Made by a program: the position numbers and the translations under genes. From the NCBI RefSeq assembly GCF_036231355.1, contig NZ_CP109497.1, forward strand, positions 248,001 through 312,000: 64,000 nt of DNA, in the 5' to 3' direction. The notes under the pieces were generated by a model. The model searched no databases. It was not told the DNA's origin and was given only the letters and a program-made list of their open reading frames with translations. Positions 1-8,109 of this stretch are shown here, in pieces; position 1 is the first letter of the stretch; each line of letters opens with the position of its first letter. The DNA comes from Streptomyces sp. NBC_01431 (GTDB lineage: Bacteria > Actinomycetota > Actinomycetes > Streptomycetales > Streptomycetaceae).

Positions 1-2
1 CC

Positions 3-656
3 CGCACGGCCGTGCTGGTGGTCGGCTTCGTCTGCATGGTGGCCTTCGCGGTGGCGCTGGCCAGGGTCACCCTGGTTCCCTCACCCGCGTCGGTTCCCCT
101 GACGCACACCAACCTCCACCCGGGTGACTCCATCCGCGCCTACTTCGCACAGCCCGACTGGCGCGACACGGTGAAGCAGGTCGGCGGCAACATCCTGCTC
201 GGGATGCCGTTCGGTGTGCTCCTGCCGGTGCTGTTTCCCCGGACGCGCGGACTCCTTCGCGTCGTCCTCATGACCGCCTTCGTGATGCTGACGGTCGAGA
301 CGGCCCAGGGTCTGCTGGTCACCGGCCGCGCCTTCGACATCGACGACGTCATCCTCAACTCCCTTGGTTCCTTTGCCGGTTACCTCCTCCTCGGCCGCAG
401 GCTCGGACGCGCCCTGTACCCCCGGCGCCATCACTGGTGGCAGCGGCGCGCCGCGCCGGTGGAGCCGACCGACACGGAGACGGCCCCGGAGCGGCCCGTC
501 GGGAACGCCGGGGATGCCAAACCCGCCGGGGCCGCCGGGGCCGCCGGGGCCGCTGGGAACGCCGGGGCTGCCGGGGCCGCCGGGGACGACGCCCAGAAGG
601 CGGGGCGGCCGCGTCTGCCGGCCATCCTGAGGGCCGTACGGAAGCCGATCCGGTAG
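3..656 (+). CDS. VanZ family protein, 5' end possibly outside window
   Basis: The frame is open from the window edge; the first possible start inside is GTG at 12. The protein looks like a VanZ-domain membrane protein: an N-terminal hydrophobic helix, then membrane segments around residues 60-130 with the family's aspartate/asparagine-rich turn (DIDDVILNSLG). VanZ-like proteins are small membrane proteins, some linked to glycopeptide resistance, most of unknown role. After residue 150 the chain turns into a low-complexity Gly/Ala tail encoded by a GCCGGGG-type DNA repeat (about 528-590), which is probably disordered and cytoplasmic. The true start may lie upstream of the window. Family call good, function unknown. 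Confidence 0.8.
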   Translation, partial: RTAVLVVGFVCMVAFAVALARVTLVPSPASVPLTHTNLHPGDSIRAYFAQPDWRDTVKQVGGNILLGMPFGVLLPVLFPRTRGLLRVVLMTAFVMLTVETAQGLLVTGRAFDIDDVILNSLGSFAGYLLLGRRLGRALYPRRHHWWQRRAAPVEPTDTETAPERPVGNAGDAKPAGAAGAAGAAGNAGAAGAAGDDAQKAGRPRLPAILRAVRKPIR

Positions 657-683
657 GAGCCGGACCGGCCGTCGCCCCAGGCG

Positions 684-1001
684 CTATTCGGTGTCGATCC
701 CCGTGATCACCGCGTCGCCGAGCGGCGCCTCGTGCGCGGCGTAACCCGCCGTCCGCAGCGCGGCGGCCACCTTCCGGCGGGCCTCCTGCTCGGCCGCCGC
801 GGTGTCGTCCGCCTCCACTTCGAGGCGCACGCTGAAGGCCGGAGTCCCGCTGTAGAAGGTGAGCATGTCCAGCTCCTCCGCCCGGCCGAGGTGGGTCGCC
901 CGTGGGTCGGCGGGACGCAGGGCCCGTACGAGGGCCTCGGTAGTCTCCTCGGTGCGCTCGGCGAGGAGGGTGCCTGGGATCGTCACGACGTAGTTGGTCA
1001 T
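684..1001 (-). CDS. small conserved-looking hypothetical protein
   Basis: A 105-residue soluble protein that I do not recognise. I start it at the ATG at 1001 (MTNYVVTIPG) rather than at the upstream start at 1037, because the extra N-terminal residues look non-coding. It has regular alternating charged and hydrophobic stretches and good G/C third-position bias. No signal peptide, membrane segment or catalytic motif is visible. It converges with the VanZ-like gene (27 bp between the stops) and lies downstream of the transglutaminase-like gene on the same strand, about 200 bp away. Function unknown. Confidence 0.6.
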   Translation of the reverse strand: MTNYVVTIPGTLLAERTEETTEALVRALRPADPRATHLGRAEELDMLTFYSGTPAFSVRLEVEADDTAAAEQEARRKVAAALRTAGYAAHEAPLGDAVITGIDTE

Positions 1002-1212
1002 GCGGTTTAGGTGTGCCCAGCCGCCGCCGACACACACCCTCCGCGCGCCCGCTCCCCCCGGTGGCCGACCCTCGCCCGGTCAGGGCGCGATGCGGCGCAG
1101 TCGTCGGATGGGCGGGCCGTCGAGGAGGGCGACGGCGCCGCCGCCGAGGGCGGCCGCGGTGGAGATCAGCAGCAGGCGGTGGACTCCGGCGAAGGATTTC
1201 GCGCCCGGCCGG

Positions 1213-1998
1213 CTATGCGCCCGCCGAGTGACGCCCAAGGACGGGCTCCGCCAGCAGCCGCGCCATGGGGCAGAGGGTTTGGCCGTGCCGGGCGAAGAGC
1301 TCGTCGCGCGAGTCGAAGTGGCCCAGGTCGGCAAGGACGTAGGCCGAGAGATCGCACGCGGGCTCCGCGGCCGGGCACACCGTCGTGCCGTCCCAGTCGA
1401 TCGCGGTCCTGGACAACGCCTCGAAGAGCGTCTCCGCACCGGCGTTGGTGAAGCCGCCACCGTTGCCCCGGCTCAACTCATCGAGCCCACCGAAGAGTTC
1501 GGAGACGGCCAGCCAGGGAGCGGCGGGCCGGCCGGACGGAGACAAGCCCTCGACGCGGAACTCCGGCCAGGCGAGCAGAACCTGATCCGGCACGATCCGG
1601 TGCAGCTGGGGGAAACGCGGATACCAGAACCTGCCGTCCACCAGCAGGCCACGCACCCGCGTGGCCACGCCGGATGCCCGCGCGACGGACTCCAGCACGG
1701 CCAACCGCTGGCTGCACGAGCCACGACCGCGGCGCAGCACCTCAGACACGGGCCGCTCGTCCCGTACGGAGTACACCGGCCGCACGGTCGAGGCGATCAA
1801 CCGGTGGGCCTGCCGCAGGGTCGCCATCGGGTCGGCGGGGGCCGACGGCTCCGGCGTCCCGGCGATCCGGTGGAGCAGCGAGGTGACGTGCGGATGCCGC
1901 CAGTTGAGGATCCGCGTCGGGTCGGTGCTCCCCGGGGTCTCCTGGCCAGCCGTCCCCGCACGGGCACGGCGTCGCGGCATGAGCAGCGAGCTCGTCAT
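1213..1998 (-). CDS. transglutaminase-like domain protein
   Basis: A 261-residue protein with a transglutaminase-like core. The segment RGRGSCSQRLAVLESVARA carries the likely nucleophile Cys followed by a helix, then a strand (VATRVRGLLVDGRFWYPRF) as in bacterial transglutaminase/protease-like proteins. The usual His and Asp of the triad are not obvious to me. The start is the ATG at 1998, preceded by AAAGGACC; a longer open frame upstream would run through the palindromic operator and is unlikely to be translated. It is divergent from the LacI-family regulator at 2205, and the operator at 2056-2071 lies about 60 bp upstream of its start, so that regulator probably controls it. Substrate unknown. 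Confidence 0.7.
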   Translation of the reverse strand: MTSSLLMPRRRARAGTAGQETPGSTDPTRILNWRHPHVTSLLHRIAGTPEPSAPADPMATLRQAHRLIASTVRPVYSVRDERPVSEVLRRGRGSCSQRLAVLESVARASGVATRVRGLLVDGRFWYPRFPQLHRIVPDQVLLAWPEFRVEGLSPSGRPAAPWLAVSELFGGLDELSRGNGGGFTNAGAETLFEALSRTAIDWDGTTVCPAAEPACDLSAYVLADLGHFDSRDELFARHGQTLCPMARLLAEPVLGRHSAGA

Positions 1999-2055
1999 CG
2001 CCGTGGTCCTTTCGTTCAGCGCCCTGGCGGGGGCAGTACGTATGGTGACAGAGAA

Positions 2056-2071
2056 TTTGAACGCGTTCAAA
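2056..2071. promoter_or_regulatory. LacI-type palindromic operator
   Basis: TTTGAACGCGTTCAAA is a perfect 16-bp palindrome with a central CG, the usual architecture of LacI/GalR operators. It lies between the divergent transglutaminase-like gene (start 1998) and the LacI-family gene (start 2205), so it could control both. The site and palindrome are seen directly; the binding protein is inferred. Confidence 0.75.
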
Positions 2072-2204
2072 GACGGGTTCGGTGCTCGACGGATCCTCCG
2101 CGTCCCGGCTCGCCGCGCGGGCACCGCCTGCCCGTGGTTCTTCGGCGTCGGCGAAGATGGGGCGGCGCCGCGTTGGCCGTTCCAGCAGAGGAGTGTTTGC
2201 GCAG

Positions 2205-3233
2205 ATGCCCGCTTCCGGTTCCAAGCCTCCGACGATCGCCGATGTGGCGCGCGTCGCGGGGGTGTCGCGCACGACGGTCTCGCACGCGCTCAACGGTCTG
2301 GGCAAGGTGGATCCCCGGACCCGGGAGCGGATCAAGCAGATCGCGCTTGAGCTGGGGTACCGGCCCAACTTGCGTGCGCAGCGGCTGCGTACCGGGCAGG
2401 CGAAGGCCATCGCGCTGGTGTCGTCCATGCCGTTCGCGGTGGCCGGGGGACCGTCGCGGCTCGGGTTCTACATGGAGGTGGCGGCCGCCGCCGCCGAGAG
2501 CGCGCTCGTCCACGACTACGCCCTGGTGCTCGTGCCGCCCGTACAGTCCGGGTCCGCGCTCTACTCCCTGGACGTCGACGGGGCCATCGTGGTCGAGCCC
2601 GACACCGACGACGCGGCGGTCACGCAACTGCGCGGGCGCGGGCTGCCGTACGTCGCCCTCGGCCGGCCGGTCGCGGCCGACGACGACGCGCCGTACGTGG
2701 ACCTGTGGGGCGAGGAGGTCGCGACCGTGCTGCTCAGCCATCTGCGGGCGCAGGGGGCCGGACATCCGGCGCTCGTCGTGGGCTCGGGGTCGCGGCATTC
2801 GTCGGTCGACGCCCGTGTCGCCTACGAGCGGATGGCGGCGGAACAGGGCTGGGAACCCATCGTCGAGGCATGGCCCGAGACGGGGGGCGAGCAGGCGGCG
2901 TACGAGCGCTGTACGGCGCTGCTCGCCGCGCATCCCGAGATCGACGCGGTGTGCGCGCTGGTGGACGCGTTCGCGGTGGGCGCGGTCCGGGCCATCCAGG
3001 ACAGCGGGCGCACCATCCCGGACGACGTCATGGTCGCCACCCGCTACGACGGGCTGCGGGCCCGCACGTGCCAACCGCCCCTCACCGCCGTCGATCTGCA
3101 TCTCGACCGGGCGGCGTCCGACGCGGTGGAGCTGCTGCTCGCGGGGCTGCGGGGCACCGCGGTCACCCCTGCCCCGACCGCGGCGCCCGCGCCGACTCTG
3201 GTCGCGCGCGCTTCCTCGATCAGAGCCGTGTAG
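2205..3233 (+). CDS. LacI family transcriptional regulator
   Basis: A 342-residue regulator. The N-terminal HTH (PTIADVARVAGVSRTTVSHALNG, residues about 9-31) and hinge helix region (ELGYRPNLRAQRLRTG) are classic LacI family. The rest is a periplasmic-binding-protein-like effector domain with the usual motifs, including a sugar- or small-ligand-type pocket region (VDAFAVGAVRAIQDSGRTIPDDVMV). The start is the ATG at 2205, preceded by GCAGAGGAG; the open frame extends upstream but without a family match. It probably autoregulates and controls the divergent transglutaminase-like gene through the palindrome at 2056-2071. A strong hairpin terminator follows at 3287-3318. The effector cannot be told from sequence. 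Confidence 0.92.
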   Translation: MPASGSKPPTIADVARVAGVSRTTVSHALNGLGKVDPRTRERIKQIALELGYRPNLRAQRLRTGQAKAIALVSSMPFAVAGGPSRLGFYMEVAAAAAESALVHDYALVLVPPVQSGSALYSLDVDGAIVVEPDTDDAAVTQLRGRGLPYVALGRPVAADDDAPYVDLWGEEVATVLLSHLRAQGAGHPALVVGSGSRHSSVDARVAYERMAAEQGWEPIVEAWPETGGEQAAYERCTALLAAHPEIDAVCALVDAFAVGAVRAIQDSGRTIPDDVMVATRYDGLRARTCQPPLTAVDLHLDRAASDAVELLLAGLRGTAVTPAPTAAPAPTLVARASSIRAV

Positions 3234-3286
3234 CGGGCGCCGGGGGCCCCGGCCCGGCGGCGTGGCGGACGGATCCGCACCCGCGA

Positions 3287-3318
3287 GAGCCCGCACCGTT
3301 GCGCGACGGTGCGGGCTC
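3287..3318 (+). terminator. hairpin terminator after the LacI gene
   Basis: A perfect 13-bp stem: 3287-3299 (GAGCCCGCACCGT) pairs with 3306-3318, with a 6-nt loop. It starts 54 bp after the LacI-family stop codon. There is no long U-tract, as is common in streptomycetes. Confidence 0.75.
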
Positions 3319-3335
3319 CTGGTCCAAGAAATACT

Positions 3336-3480
3336 GCGGTCGCTACGGGTCCGTTGTGGAAGTGCAGCGGTCGCTATGAGTCCGTTGTGGAAGTGCCGCG
3401 GTTGCTACGAGCCCGGCCGCGAGGTGCCGCGTTCGGCTACGAGCCCGTCCGCGAGGGCCGCGGTCGCTATGAGCCGGTGG
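3336..3480. repeat. 31-bp tandem repeat, about 4.7 copies
   Basis: Units at 3336-3366, 3367-3397, 3398-3428, 3429-3459 and a partial copy at 3460-3480, each starting GCGGTCGCTAC/TGAG or a close variant. The first two units are nearly identical and later ones diverge. The last partial copy runs over the 3' end of the ferredoxin gene (3467-3700, minus strand), so it codes for its last residues in reverse. Apart from the terminator and repeat, the gap 3234-3466 holds no gene that I can see. Confidence 0.85.
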
Positions 3481-3700
3481 AATCCGGGGCGTTGAGGGCG
3501 ATGGCTCCGGCGGGGCACAGGCCGACGGCCATCCGCGCGGCGGCCCGGTGCTCGGGGCCCGGCGCGGAGTGCAGGAGCACCACCAGGCCGTCCTCGTCGT
3601 CCTGGTCGAAGACCTCGGGGGCCGTCAGGGCGCACATGCCGGCGCCGACGCAGCGGTCACGGTCGACGCCGAGACGCAGCGGTTCTTGTGGGTCGCTCAT
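3467..3700 (-). CDS. [3Fe-4S]-type ferredoxin, P450 partner
   Basis: A 77-residue ferredoxin. It has the streptomycete P450-associated pattern DRCVGAGMC (residues about 15-23) and a distal CPAGAI (about residue 62), giving the three Cys ligands of a single 3Fe-4S cluster. The start at 3700 lies just after the P450 stop (3704) on the same strand, so the two are co-transcribed and the ferredoxin is the likely electron donor. The last codons coincide with the 31-bp tandem repeat, so the C-terminus may vary between strains. Confidence 0.92.
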   Translation of the reverse strand: MSDPQEPLRLGVDRDRCVGAGMCALTAPEVFDQDDEDGLVVLLHSAPGPEHRAAARMAVGLCPAGAIALNAPDSTGS

Positions 3701-3703
3701 GGG

Positions 3704-4930
3704 CTACTCCTTGTCCCAGGTGACGGGCAGGCTGATCACACCGTAGATGTTGGCGCGGTCGCGCAGCGGCACCTCCTGCGGCGGCACCGCGAGACGCAGG
3801 GTGGGGAAGCGGGCCAGGAGGGCCGGGAACGCGACGGTCATCTCGACGCGGGCGAGCTGCTGGCCCAGGCACTGGTGGGCGCCGTGTCCGAAGGCCAGGT
3901 GCCCGGTGGCTTTGCGGTTGATGTCGAGCCGGTCGGGGTCGGGGAACTTGTGCGGGTCGCGGTTGGCGGCCTGTACGGAGACGGTCACCGTCTCGCCCGC
4001 CCTGATGAGCCGGCCCTCCACCTCGACGTCTTCGAGCGCCGACCGCATCAGCGGGTCGGCCACGCTGAGATAGCGCAGCAACTCCTCCACGGTCTGCCCG
4101 GCGAGGCCCGGATCGGCGCGCAGGGCGTCCAGCTGGTCCGGATTGCTGAGCAGGGCGAAGGTGCCGAGGCCGAGCATGTTCGCGGTGGTGTCGAGTCCGG
4201 CGGCGAGCAGCAGCCCGCCGATTCCGGCCAGCTCCTCGTCCGTGAGGTCGGAGGTGGTCAGATCGCTGAGGAGGTCGTCGGTGGGCTCGGCGCGCTTGGC
4301 GAGGACGAGTTCGCTCAGGTACTGGAGCAGCGCCGTATAGGCCTCGCCCTTCGCCCCCGCGTCCGCCGTCTGGTCGAAGATGGTCGCCACCTGGCTCTGG
4401 AAGCGCTCCCGACCCTCGTAGGGCACACCGAGCAGCTCGCAGATCATGAGCGTGGGCACGGGCTGCGCGAACGCCTCCACCAGGTCGGCCGTGGGCCCGG
4501 CCGCCTCCATGGCGTCCAGACACTCCGTGGTGAACTGCTCGACGCGCTCGGTCAGTTGGCGCATCCGGCGGACGGTGAACTTGCCCGTGAGTAGGCGCCG
4601 GTAGCGGGTGTGGTCGGGGGCGTCGAGACCGGTGATGTCACCGACCGGCGCCGGCGGCAGCTGCCCCGACAGGCCCTCTATCGGTAACGGCGTATGCAGG
4701 AGTTCGTAGCGTGAGCTGAAGCGCGGGTCGGCCAGGACCGCGCGGGCGGCGCTGTGTCCGGTGACCAGATGGCCCAGGTGTCCGTCGGCGTAGCGCATGC
4801 GGCGCACCGGCTCGTCGCTCAGGGCGGTGAGCCCGGCGGGCGGGTCGAAGGGGCAGCCGGCGCGCCGGTCGGTGGGCAGGGTGGGCGGCTCGTCGGCGGT
4901 GGTGCCGTGGCTCTTCGGGTCGTACGACAT
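3704..4930 (-). CDS. cytochrome P450
   Basis: A 408-residue soluble bacterial P450. It shows the I-helix oxygen-activation motif AGLDTT (residues about 243-248), the K-helix ExxR (EELLRY) and the heme-binding loop FGHGAHQCLGQQLAR with the Cys ligand near residue 350. Overall it resembles CYP105/CYP107-type secondary-metabolism P450s. It is paired with its ferredoxin. It sits about 18 kb from the phosphopantetheinyl transferase that marks the likely left part of the NRPS cluster, with unrelated genes between, so its role as a tailoring enzyme for the peptide is possible but unproven. Upstream lies a 50-bp tandem repeat region. Confidence 0.93.
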   Translation of the reverse strand: MSYDPKSHGTTADEPPTLPTDRRAGCPFDPPAGLTALSDEPVRRMRYADGHLGHLVTGHSAARAVLADPRFSSRYELLHTPLPIEGLSGQLPPAPVGDITGLDAPDHTRYRRLLTGKFTVRRMRQLTERVEQFTTECLDAMEAAGPTADLVEAFAQPVPTLMICELLGVPYEGRERFQSQVATIFDQTADAGAKGEAYTALLQYLSELVLAKRAEPTDDLLSDLTTSDLTDEELAGIGGLLLAAGLDTTANMLGLGTFALLSNPDQLDALRADPGLAGQTVEELLRYLSVADPLMRSALEDVEVEGRLIRAGETVTVSVQAANRDPHKFPDPDRLDINRKATGHLAFGHGAHQCLGQQLARVEMTVAFPALLARFPTLRLAVPPQEVPLRDRANIYGVISLPVTWDKE

Positions 4931-5024
4931 GGGGTCCTCCCGTATTCCGTGGGGCGAGGTGCGGCTGGCGTGCAGTGGCGTGCAGTGGCGTGAGGAGCGC
5001 GGCGGGGCGGGTTACCACTCGTCA

Positions 5025-5212
5025 TCGGTGAAGTGGTGTGAAGGGAGCTGTGGACTCCTGACCGGTGAAGCGGTGTGCGGGGCGCTGCGGACTCCCGACC
5101 GGGACCGGTGAAGCGGTGTGTGGCGGGTGGGGGGCTGTGGGTTCCCGACCGGGACCGGTGAAGCGGTGTGTGGCGGGTGGGGGGCTGTGGGTTCCCGACC
5201 GGTGAAGTGGCT
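5025..5212. repeat. 50-bp tandem repeat in the gap between P450 and exporter
   Basis: Two perfect 50-bp units (5101-5150 and 5151-5200) flanked by degenerate partial copies (5025-5060, 5061-5100 and 5201-5212). The core ACCGGTGAAGCGGTG recurs, and a related element (CCGGTGAAGCGG) appears in the gap at 7979-8094. The region 4931-5227 contains no gene I can support; it separates the P450 from the upstream ABC permease, both on the minus strand. Confidence 0.85.
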
Positions 5213-5227
5213 TGTGCGGAGCGGCAG

Positions 5228-6019
5228 TTACCGCTTGGCGCCGGACTTGAAGGTGTGCCGGGCCCACAGGTAACCGACCAGGCAGAGCGCCACGCACCAG
5301 GCGAGGCCGATGACCGCGCTGGAGCCGAATTCAGTGCCGAGCCACAGACCGCGCAGGGTCTCGATGATCGGCGTGAAGGGTTGGTACTCGGCGAACCAGC
5401 GCAGGCCGGTGGGCATGGACTCGGGCGGCACGATGGCACTGCCGATGAACGGCAGGAACGTCAAGGGCATAGGGATGTTGCTGGCGGTCTCCACGTTCTT
5501 GGCGACCAGGCCGATACCCGCGCAGAGCCAGGTCAGCGCGAGGGTGAGCAGGGCGAGCAGGCCGATGGCGGCGAGCCACTCGGTGGGCGTCGCGGTGGGG
5601 CGGAAGCCCATCAGGAGGGCGACGCCGATGACGAGCGTGACGCTGATCATCGTCTGGATCACGCTGCCGACGACATGGCCGGTCAGGAACGAGGCCCGGG
5701 AGATCGGCATCGTACGGAAGCGGTTGACGATGCCCTCGGTCTTGTCCATGCAGACGCTGATCGCGGTGGTCAGGGCACCGGAGGTGGCGGCCATCAGGAT
5801 GATGCCGGGCGAGACGTAGTCGATGTACCTGCCGCCTCCGGTGGCCGCCGCGCCGATGCCGCTGCCCAGGGCGCTGCCGAAGGCGTAGTTGAACAACAGC
5901 AGCATCATGAGCGGCATGATGACGACGGTGAGCGTCAGGGACGGGTAGCGCAGGGCCTTCTTGAGGTTGCGCCGCAGCATCGTCCTGGAGTCTTTGGCGG
6001 CGTACGACAGGGTGGTCAT
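5228..6019 (-). CDS. ABC-2 type permease (DrrB-like)
   Basis: A 263-residue membrane protein with about six hydrophobic segments and the ABC-2 permease pattern seen in daunorubicin-resistance DrrB-like proteins. The N-terminus (DSRTMLRRNLKKALRYPSL) and the central conserved stretch (GIVNRFRTMPISRASFLTGHVVG) are diagnostic. Its start overlaps the ATPase stop by ATGA, so the two are translationally coupled and form one exporter. It is paralogous to the permease at 15736-16527. Likely role: drug or lipid efflux through the plasma membrane; substrate unknown. Confidence 0.9.
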   Translation of the reverse strand: MTTLSYAAKDSRTMLRRNLKKALRYPSLTLTVVIMPLMMLLLFNYAFGSALGSGIGAAATGGGRYIDYVSPGIILMAATSGALTTAISVCMDKTEGIVNRFRTMPISRASFLTGHVVGSVIQTMISVTLVIGVALLMGFRPTATPTEWLAAIGLLALLTLALTWLCAGIGLVAKNVETASNIPMPLTFLPFIGSAIVPPESMPTGLRWFAEYQPFTPIIETLRGLWLGTEFGSSAVIGLAWCVALCLVGYLWARHTFKSGAKR

Positions 6020-7023
6020 CAGGCGCTCTCCTTGAGCGGTGCGACGGTGCCGGAGGGGCGGGGCCGACCGGTGAGCGTCAGGAAGACGTCGTCGAGGTCG
6101 GGGGTGTGCACGGTGAGCGACTCGGCCCGGACGCCGGTGGACTCCAGGGCGTCCAGGACCGCCCGCACGGTGGGGATGGAGCCGTCGCCGGGGATCTGGA
6201 GGGAGAGCGAGTCGTCGTCGCGGGTGGCGACGCCGAAGATGTCCGCGGCGGTGTCCATGCTCTGGGCGTCGGCGAACCGCACCCGGATGTGGCCGCCGGG
6301 GATGCGCTGCTTCAGTTCGTCGGAGGTGCCCTCGGCGATCAGCCTGCCGTGGTCCAACACCGCGATGCGATCGGCGAGTTGGTCGGCCTCGTCCAGGTAC
6401 TGCGTGGTGAGGAAGATGGTGACGCCGTCATCCGCGACGAGCTCGCGGATGATCTCCCACATGGTGCGGCGGCTGCGCGGGTCGAGCCCCGTGGTCGGCT
6501 CGTCCAGGAAGATGATCCGCGGATCACCGACCAGGGTCATCGCCAGGTCGAGCTTGCGCCGCATGCCGCCGGAGAAGGTGACGGCGGTCTTGTCCGCCAC
6601 CTCCAGCAGGTCGAAGCGGCGCAGCAGTTCGCCGGTTCGCCGCTTGCCCTCGCGCCGGTCCAGGTGGTGCAGATCCGCCATGAGGAGCAGGTTCTCCTCG
6701 GCGGTCAGCAGATTGTCGACGGCCGAGAACTGGCCGGTGACGCCGATCGCGGAGCGCACCGCGTCGGCGGCCCGGGTGACATGGTTGCCCGCGACCCAGG
6801 CCTCGCCCGCGTCGGCGTCGATGAGGGTGGAAAGGATCTCCACCGTCGTGGTCTTGCCGGCTCCGTTCGGCCCGAGCAGCGCGAAGACGGTGCCTTCGGC
6901 GATGTTCAGGTCGATGCCGTCGAGCACGAGCTTGTCGCCGTAGGACTTGCGCAGTCCGGTGGCGGTGATCGCCGGCGCCGTCGTGTTCGCGGCGCCCGGC
7001 GCGCATGCGTGGGGCGTGGTCAT
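6019..7023 (-). CDS. ABC transporter ATP-binding protein (DrrA-like)
   Basis: A 334-residue ATPase of the daunorubicin-resistance family. It shows Walker A GPNGAGKTTT (about residues 54-63), signature SGGMRRKLD, Walker B IIFLDEPTTGLD and the switch region TTQYLDEAD with Gln where many ABC proteins have His, as is usual in this family. A C-terminal DUF4162-like extension follows (about residues 230-320). It is coupled by overlap to the permease at 5228-6019 and preceded by the DUF4097 gene. The closest relative in the window is the ATPase at 14729-15739. Confidence 0.93.
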   Translation of the reverse strand: MTTPHACAPGAANTTAPAITATGLRKSYGDKLVLDGIDLNIAEGTVFALLGPNGAGKTTTVEILSTLIDADAGEAWVAGNHVTRAADAVRSAIGVTGQFSAVDNLLTAEENLLLMADLHHLDRREGKRRTGELLRRFDLLEVADKTAVTFSGGMRRKLDLAMTLVGDPRIIFLDEPTTGLDPRSRRTMWEIIRELVADDGVTIFLTTQYLDEADQLADRIAVLDHGRLIAEGTSDELKQRIPGGHIRVRFADAQSMDTAADIFGVATRDDDSLSLQIPGDGSIPTVRAVLDALESTGVRAESLTVHTPDLDDVFLTLTGRPRPSGTVAPLKESA

Positions 7024-7065
7024 GCTGCTTCCCTTTCTGCGGTGGGGAGTTGGGGGAAGGCGGAG

Positions 7066-7956
7066 TCAGGCACGACGGATGATGATGTCGCCGACCGAGC
7101 TCCGGGCATGCACCTCGACGGTCTCGTCGGACTCCTGGGGCCCGGCGGCGGAGCCGAGCGAGTTGCGTACGGTGCCGAACTTGGGGGTCAGGTCGAGCCA
7201 GGCCGCGGTGCCCTCGCGGACGCCCACTTCGAGGTCGCCGACGGCGGTGCGCAGGTCGATCCGGCCGCGGGCGACGTCGCCGACGCGGATGGCGCCGTTG
7301 GAACTGGAGGCCTCGACACCGGCGTGGGCGACGCCGATCTCGATCCGGCCGTTGGCGGCCTTGGCGTCGACGCCGCTGTGTGCGATGCCGATGGAGATCT
7401 CGCCGTTGGCCGCGTTGGCCTTCAGGCTGCCGGTGACCTCGCCGATCGTGGTGGCGCCGTTGCCGTTCTTGACGGTCGCCGCGGCCGCGACGGTGCCGAT
7501 CTCGACCCGGCCCATGCCGCTGACCTGGATGTCCCCGGTCGAGCGGGCCAGGCGGATGTCACCGGTGCTGGTCTTGAGTTCGGCGCCCGCCACCTCGTCC
7601 AGCTGGACGTCACCGAGGCCGGTCCTGAGCACGGTCTCGCCGAGGCGGCCTTCGCAGATGAAGTTGCCCATGCCCGTGGTGCCCCGGACATCGGATCCGG
7701 CGGGCAGTTCGATGCTCACCTCGATGGCGCCGGGCTTGCCCCACGGGGACCGCTTCTTGGGCGTCTTGACCGTGAGCCGCCCGCCCGTGCAGGTGACCTG
7801 GGTCTCCTGCACGGCGCGTACGTCCTTGGCGTCGGAGCCGTTGTGCGGCAGCACCTCCACGACCGTGTCGGTGCGCTTGCCCGCGCTGATGCGGACGTAG
7901 GCGACCTCGAATTCGAGGGTGACGGAGATCGGTTCAGGGGTGTCGAAAGCAGGCAT
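7066..7956 (-). CDS. DUF4097-family beta-repeat protein
   Basis: A 296-residue protein made of short repeating beta strands with recurring GDI/GEI/GRIEIG-type turns. This is the pattern of the DUF4097/adhesin-like putative beta-helix family. No signal peptide or membrane segment is evident, so it is likely cytoplasmic or exported by an unknown route. It lies 42 bp upstream of the ABC ATPase in the same operon. A shorter paralogue (221 residues) occupies the same position before the second exporter at 14032-14697. Molecular role unknown; linkage suggests a function tied to the exporter or its regulation. Confidence 0.85.
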   Translation of the reverse strand: MPAFDTPEPISVTLEFEVAYVRISAGKRTDTVVEVLPHNGSDAKDVRAVQETQVTCTGGRLTVKTPKKRSPWGKPGAIEVSIELPAGSDVRGTTGMGNFICEGRLGETVLRTGLGDVQLDEVAGAELKTSTGDIRLARSTGDIQVSGMGRVEIGTVAAAATVKNGNGATTIGEVTGSLKANAANGEISIGIAHSGVDAKAANGRIEIGVAHAGVEASSSNGAIRVGDVARGRIDLRTAVGDLEVGVREGTAAWLDLTPKFGTVRNSLGSAAGPQESDETVEVHARSSVGDIIIRRA

Positions 7957-7978
7957 GGCTGTGCCGTCCTTTTGGCTT

Positions 7979-8094
7979 GGTGGGTGATCCCGCCGGTGAA
8001 GCGGGGTGATAGGTGACGTTGGTGGATGGGCGATCCGCCGGTGGGACGGGTGATGGGTGACGTTGGTGGGTCGGCGAGCCGCCGGTGAAAGAGG
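7979..8094. repeat. about 44-bp imperfect tandem repeat upstream of DUF4097 gene
   Basis: Three units (7979-8020, 8021-8064 and 8065-8094) begin GGTGGGTG or GGTGGATG. Each carries CGCCGGTG(AAGCGG); the first two end in GGTGACGTT. The element CCGGTGAAG also occurs in the 5025-5212 repeats and inside the 3' end of the adjacent ribbon-helix-helix gene. It lies in the leader region of the exporter operon. Confidence 0.7.
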
Positions 8095-8109
8095 GGGCGG
8101 GCCTCGGCC

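Noticed and set aside
364..630. Collagen-like Gly-Pro-Pro frame across the VanZ tail
   Set aside because: It is a shadow of the GCCGGGG DNA repeat in another frame; the VanZ frame explains the region better.
1080..1238. Possible 52-residue membrane peptide (TTG at 1238) after the transglutaminase-like gene
   Set aside because: It has a hydrophobic stretch and an acceptable upstream GGAG, but it overlaps the end of the transglutaminase frame and I recognise no family, so I did not list it as a gene.
3309..3746. Coding use of the 31-bp repeat (in-frame GRYESVVEVPR-like units on the plus strand)
   Set aside because: The frame has no ribosome binding site or known family and runs antisense through the ferredoxin gene, so I treat it as non-coding repeat.
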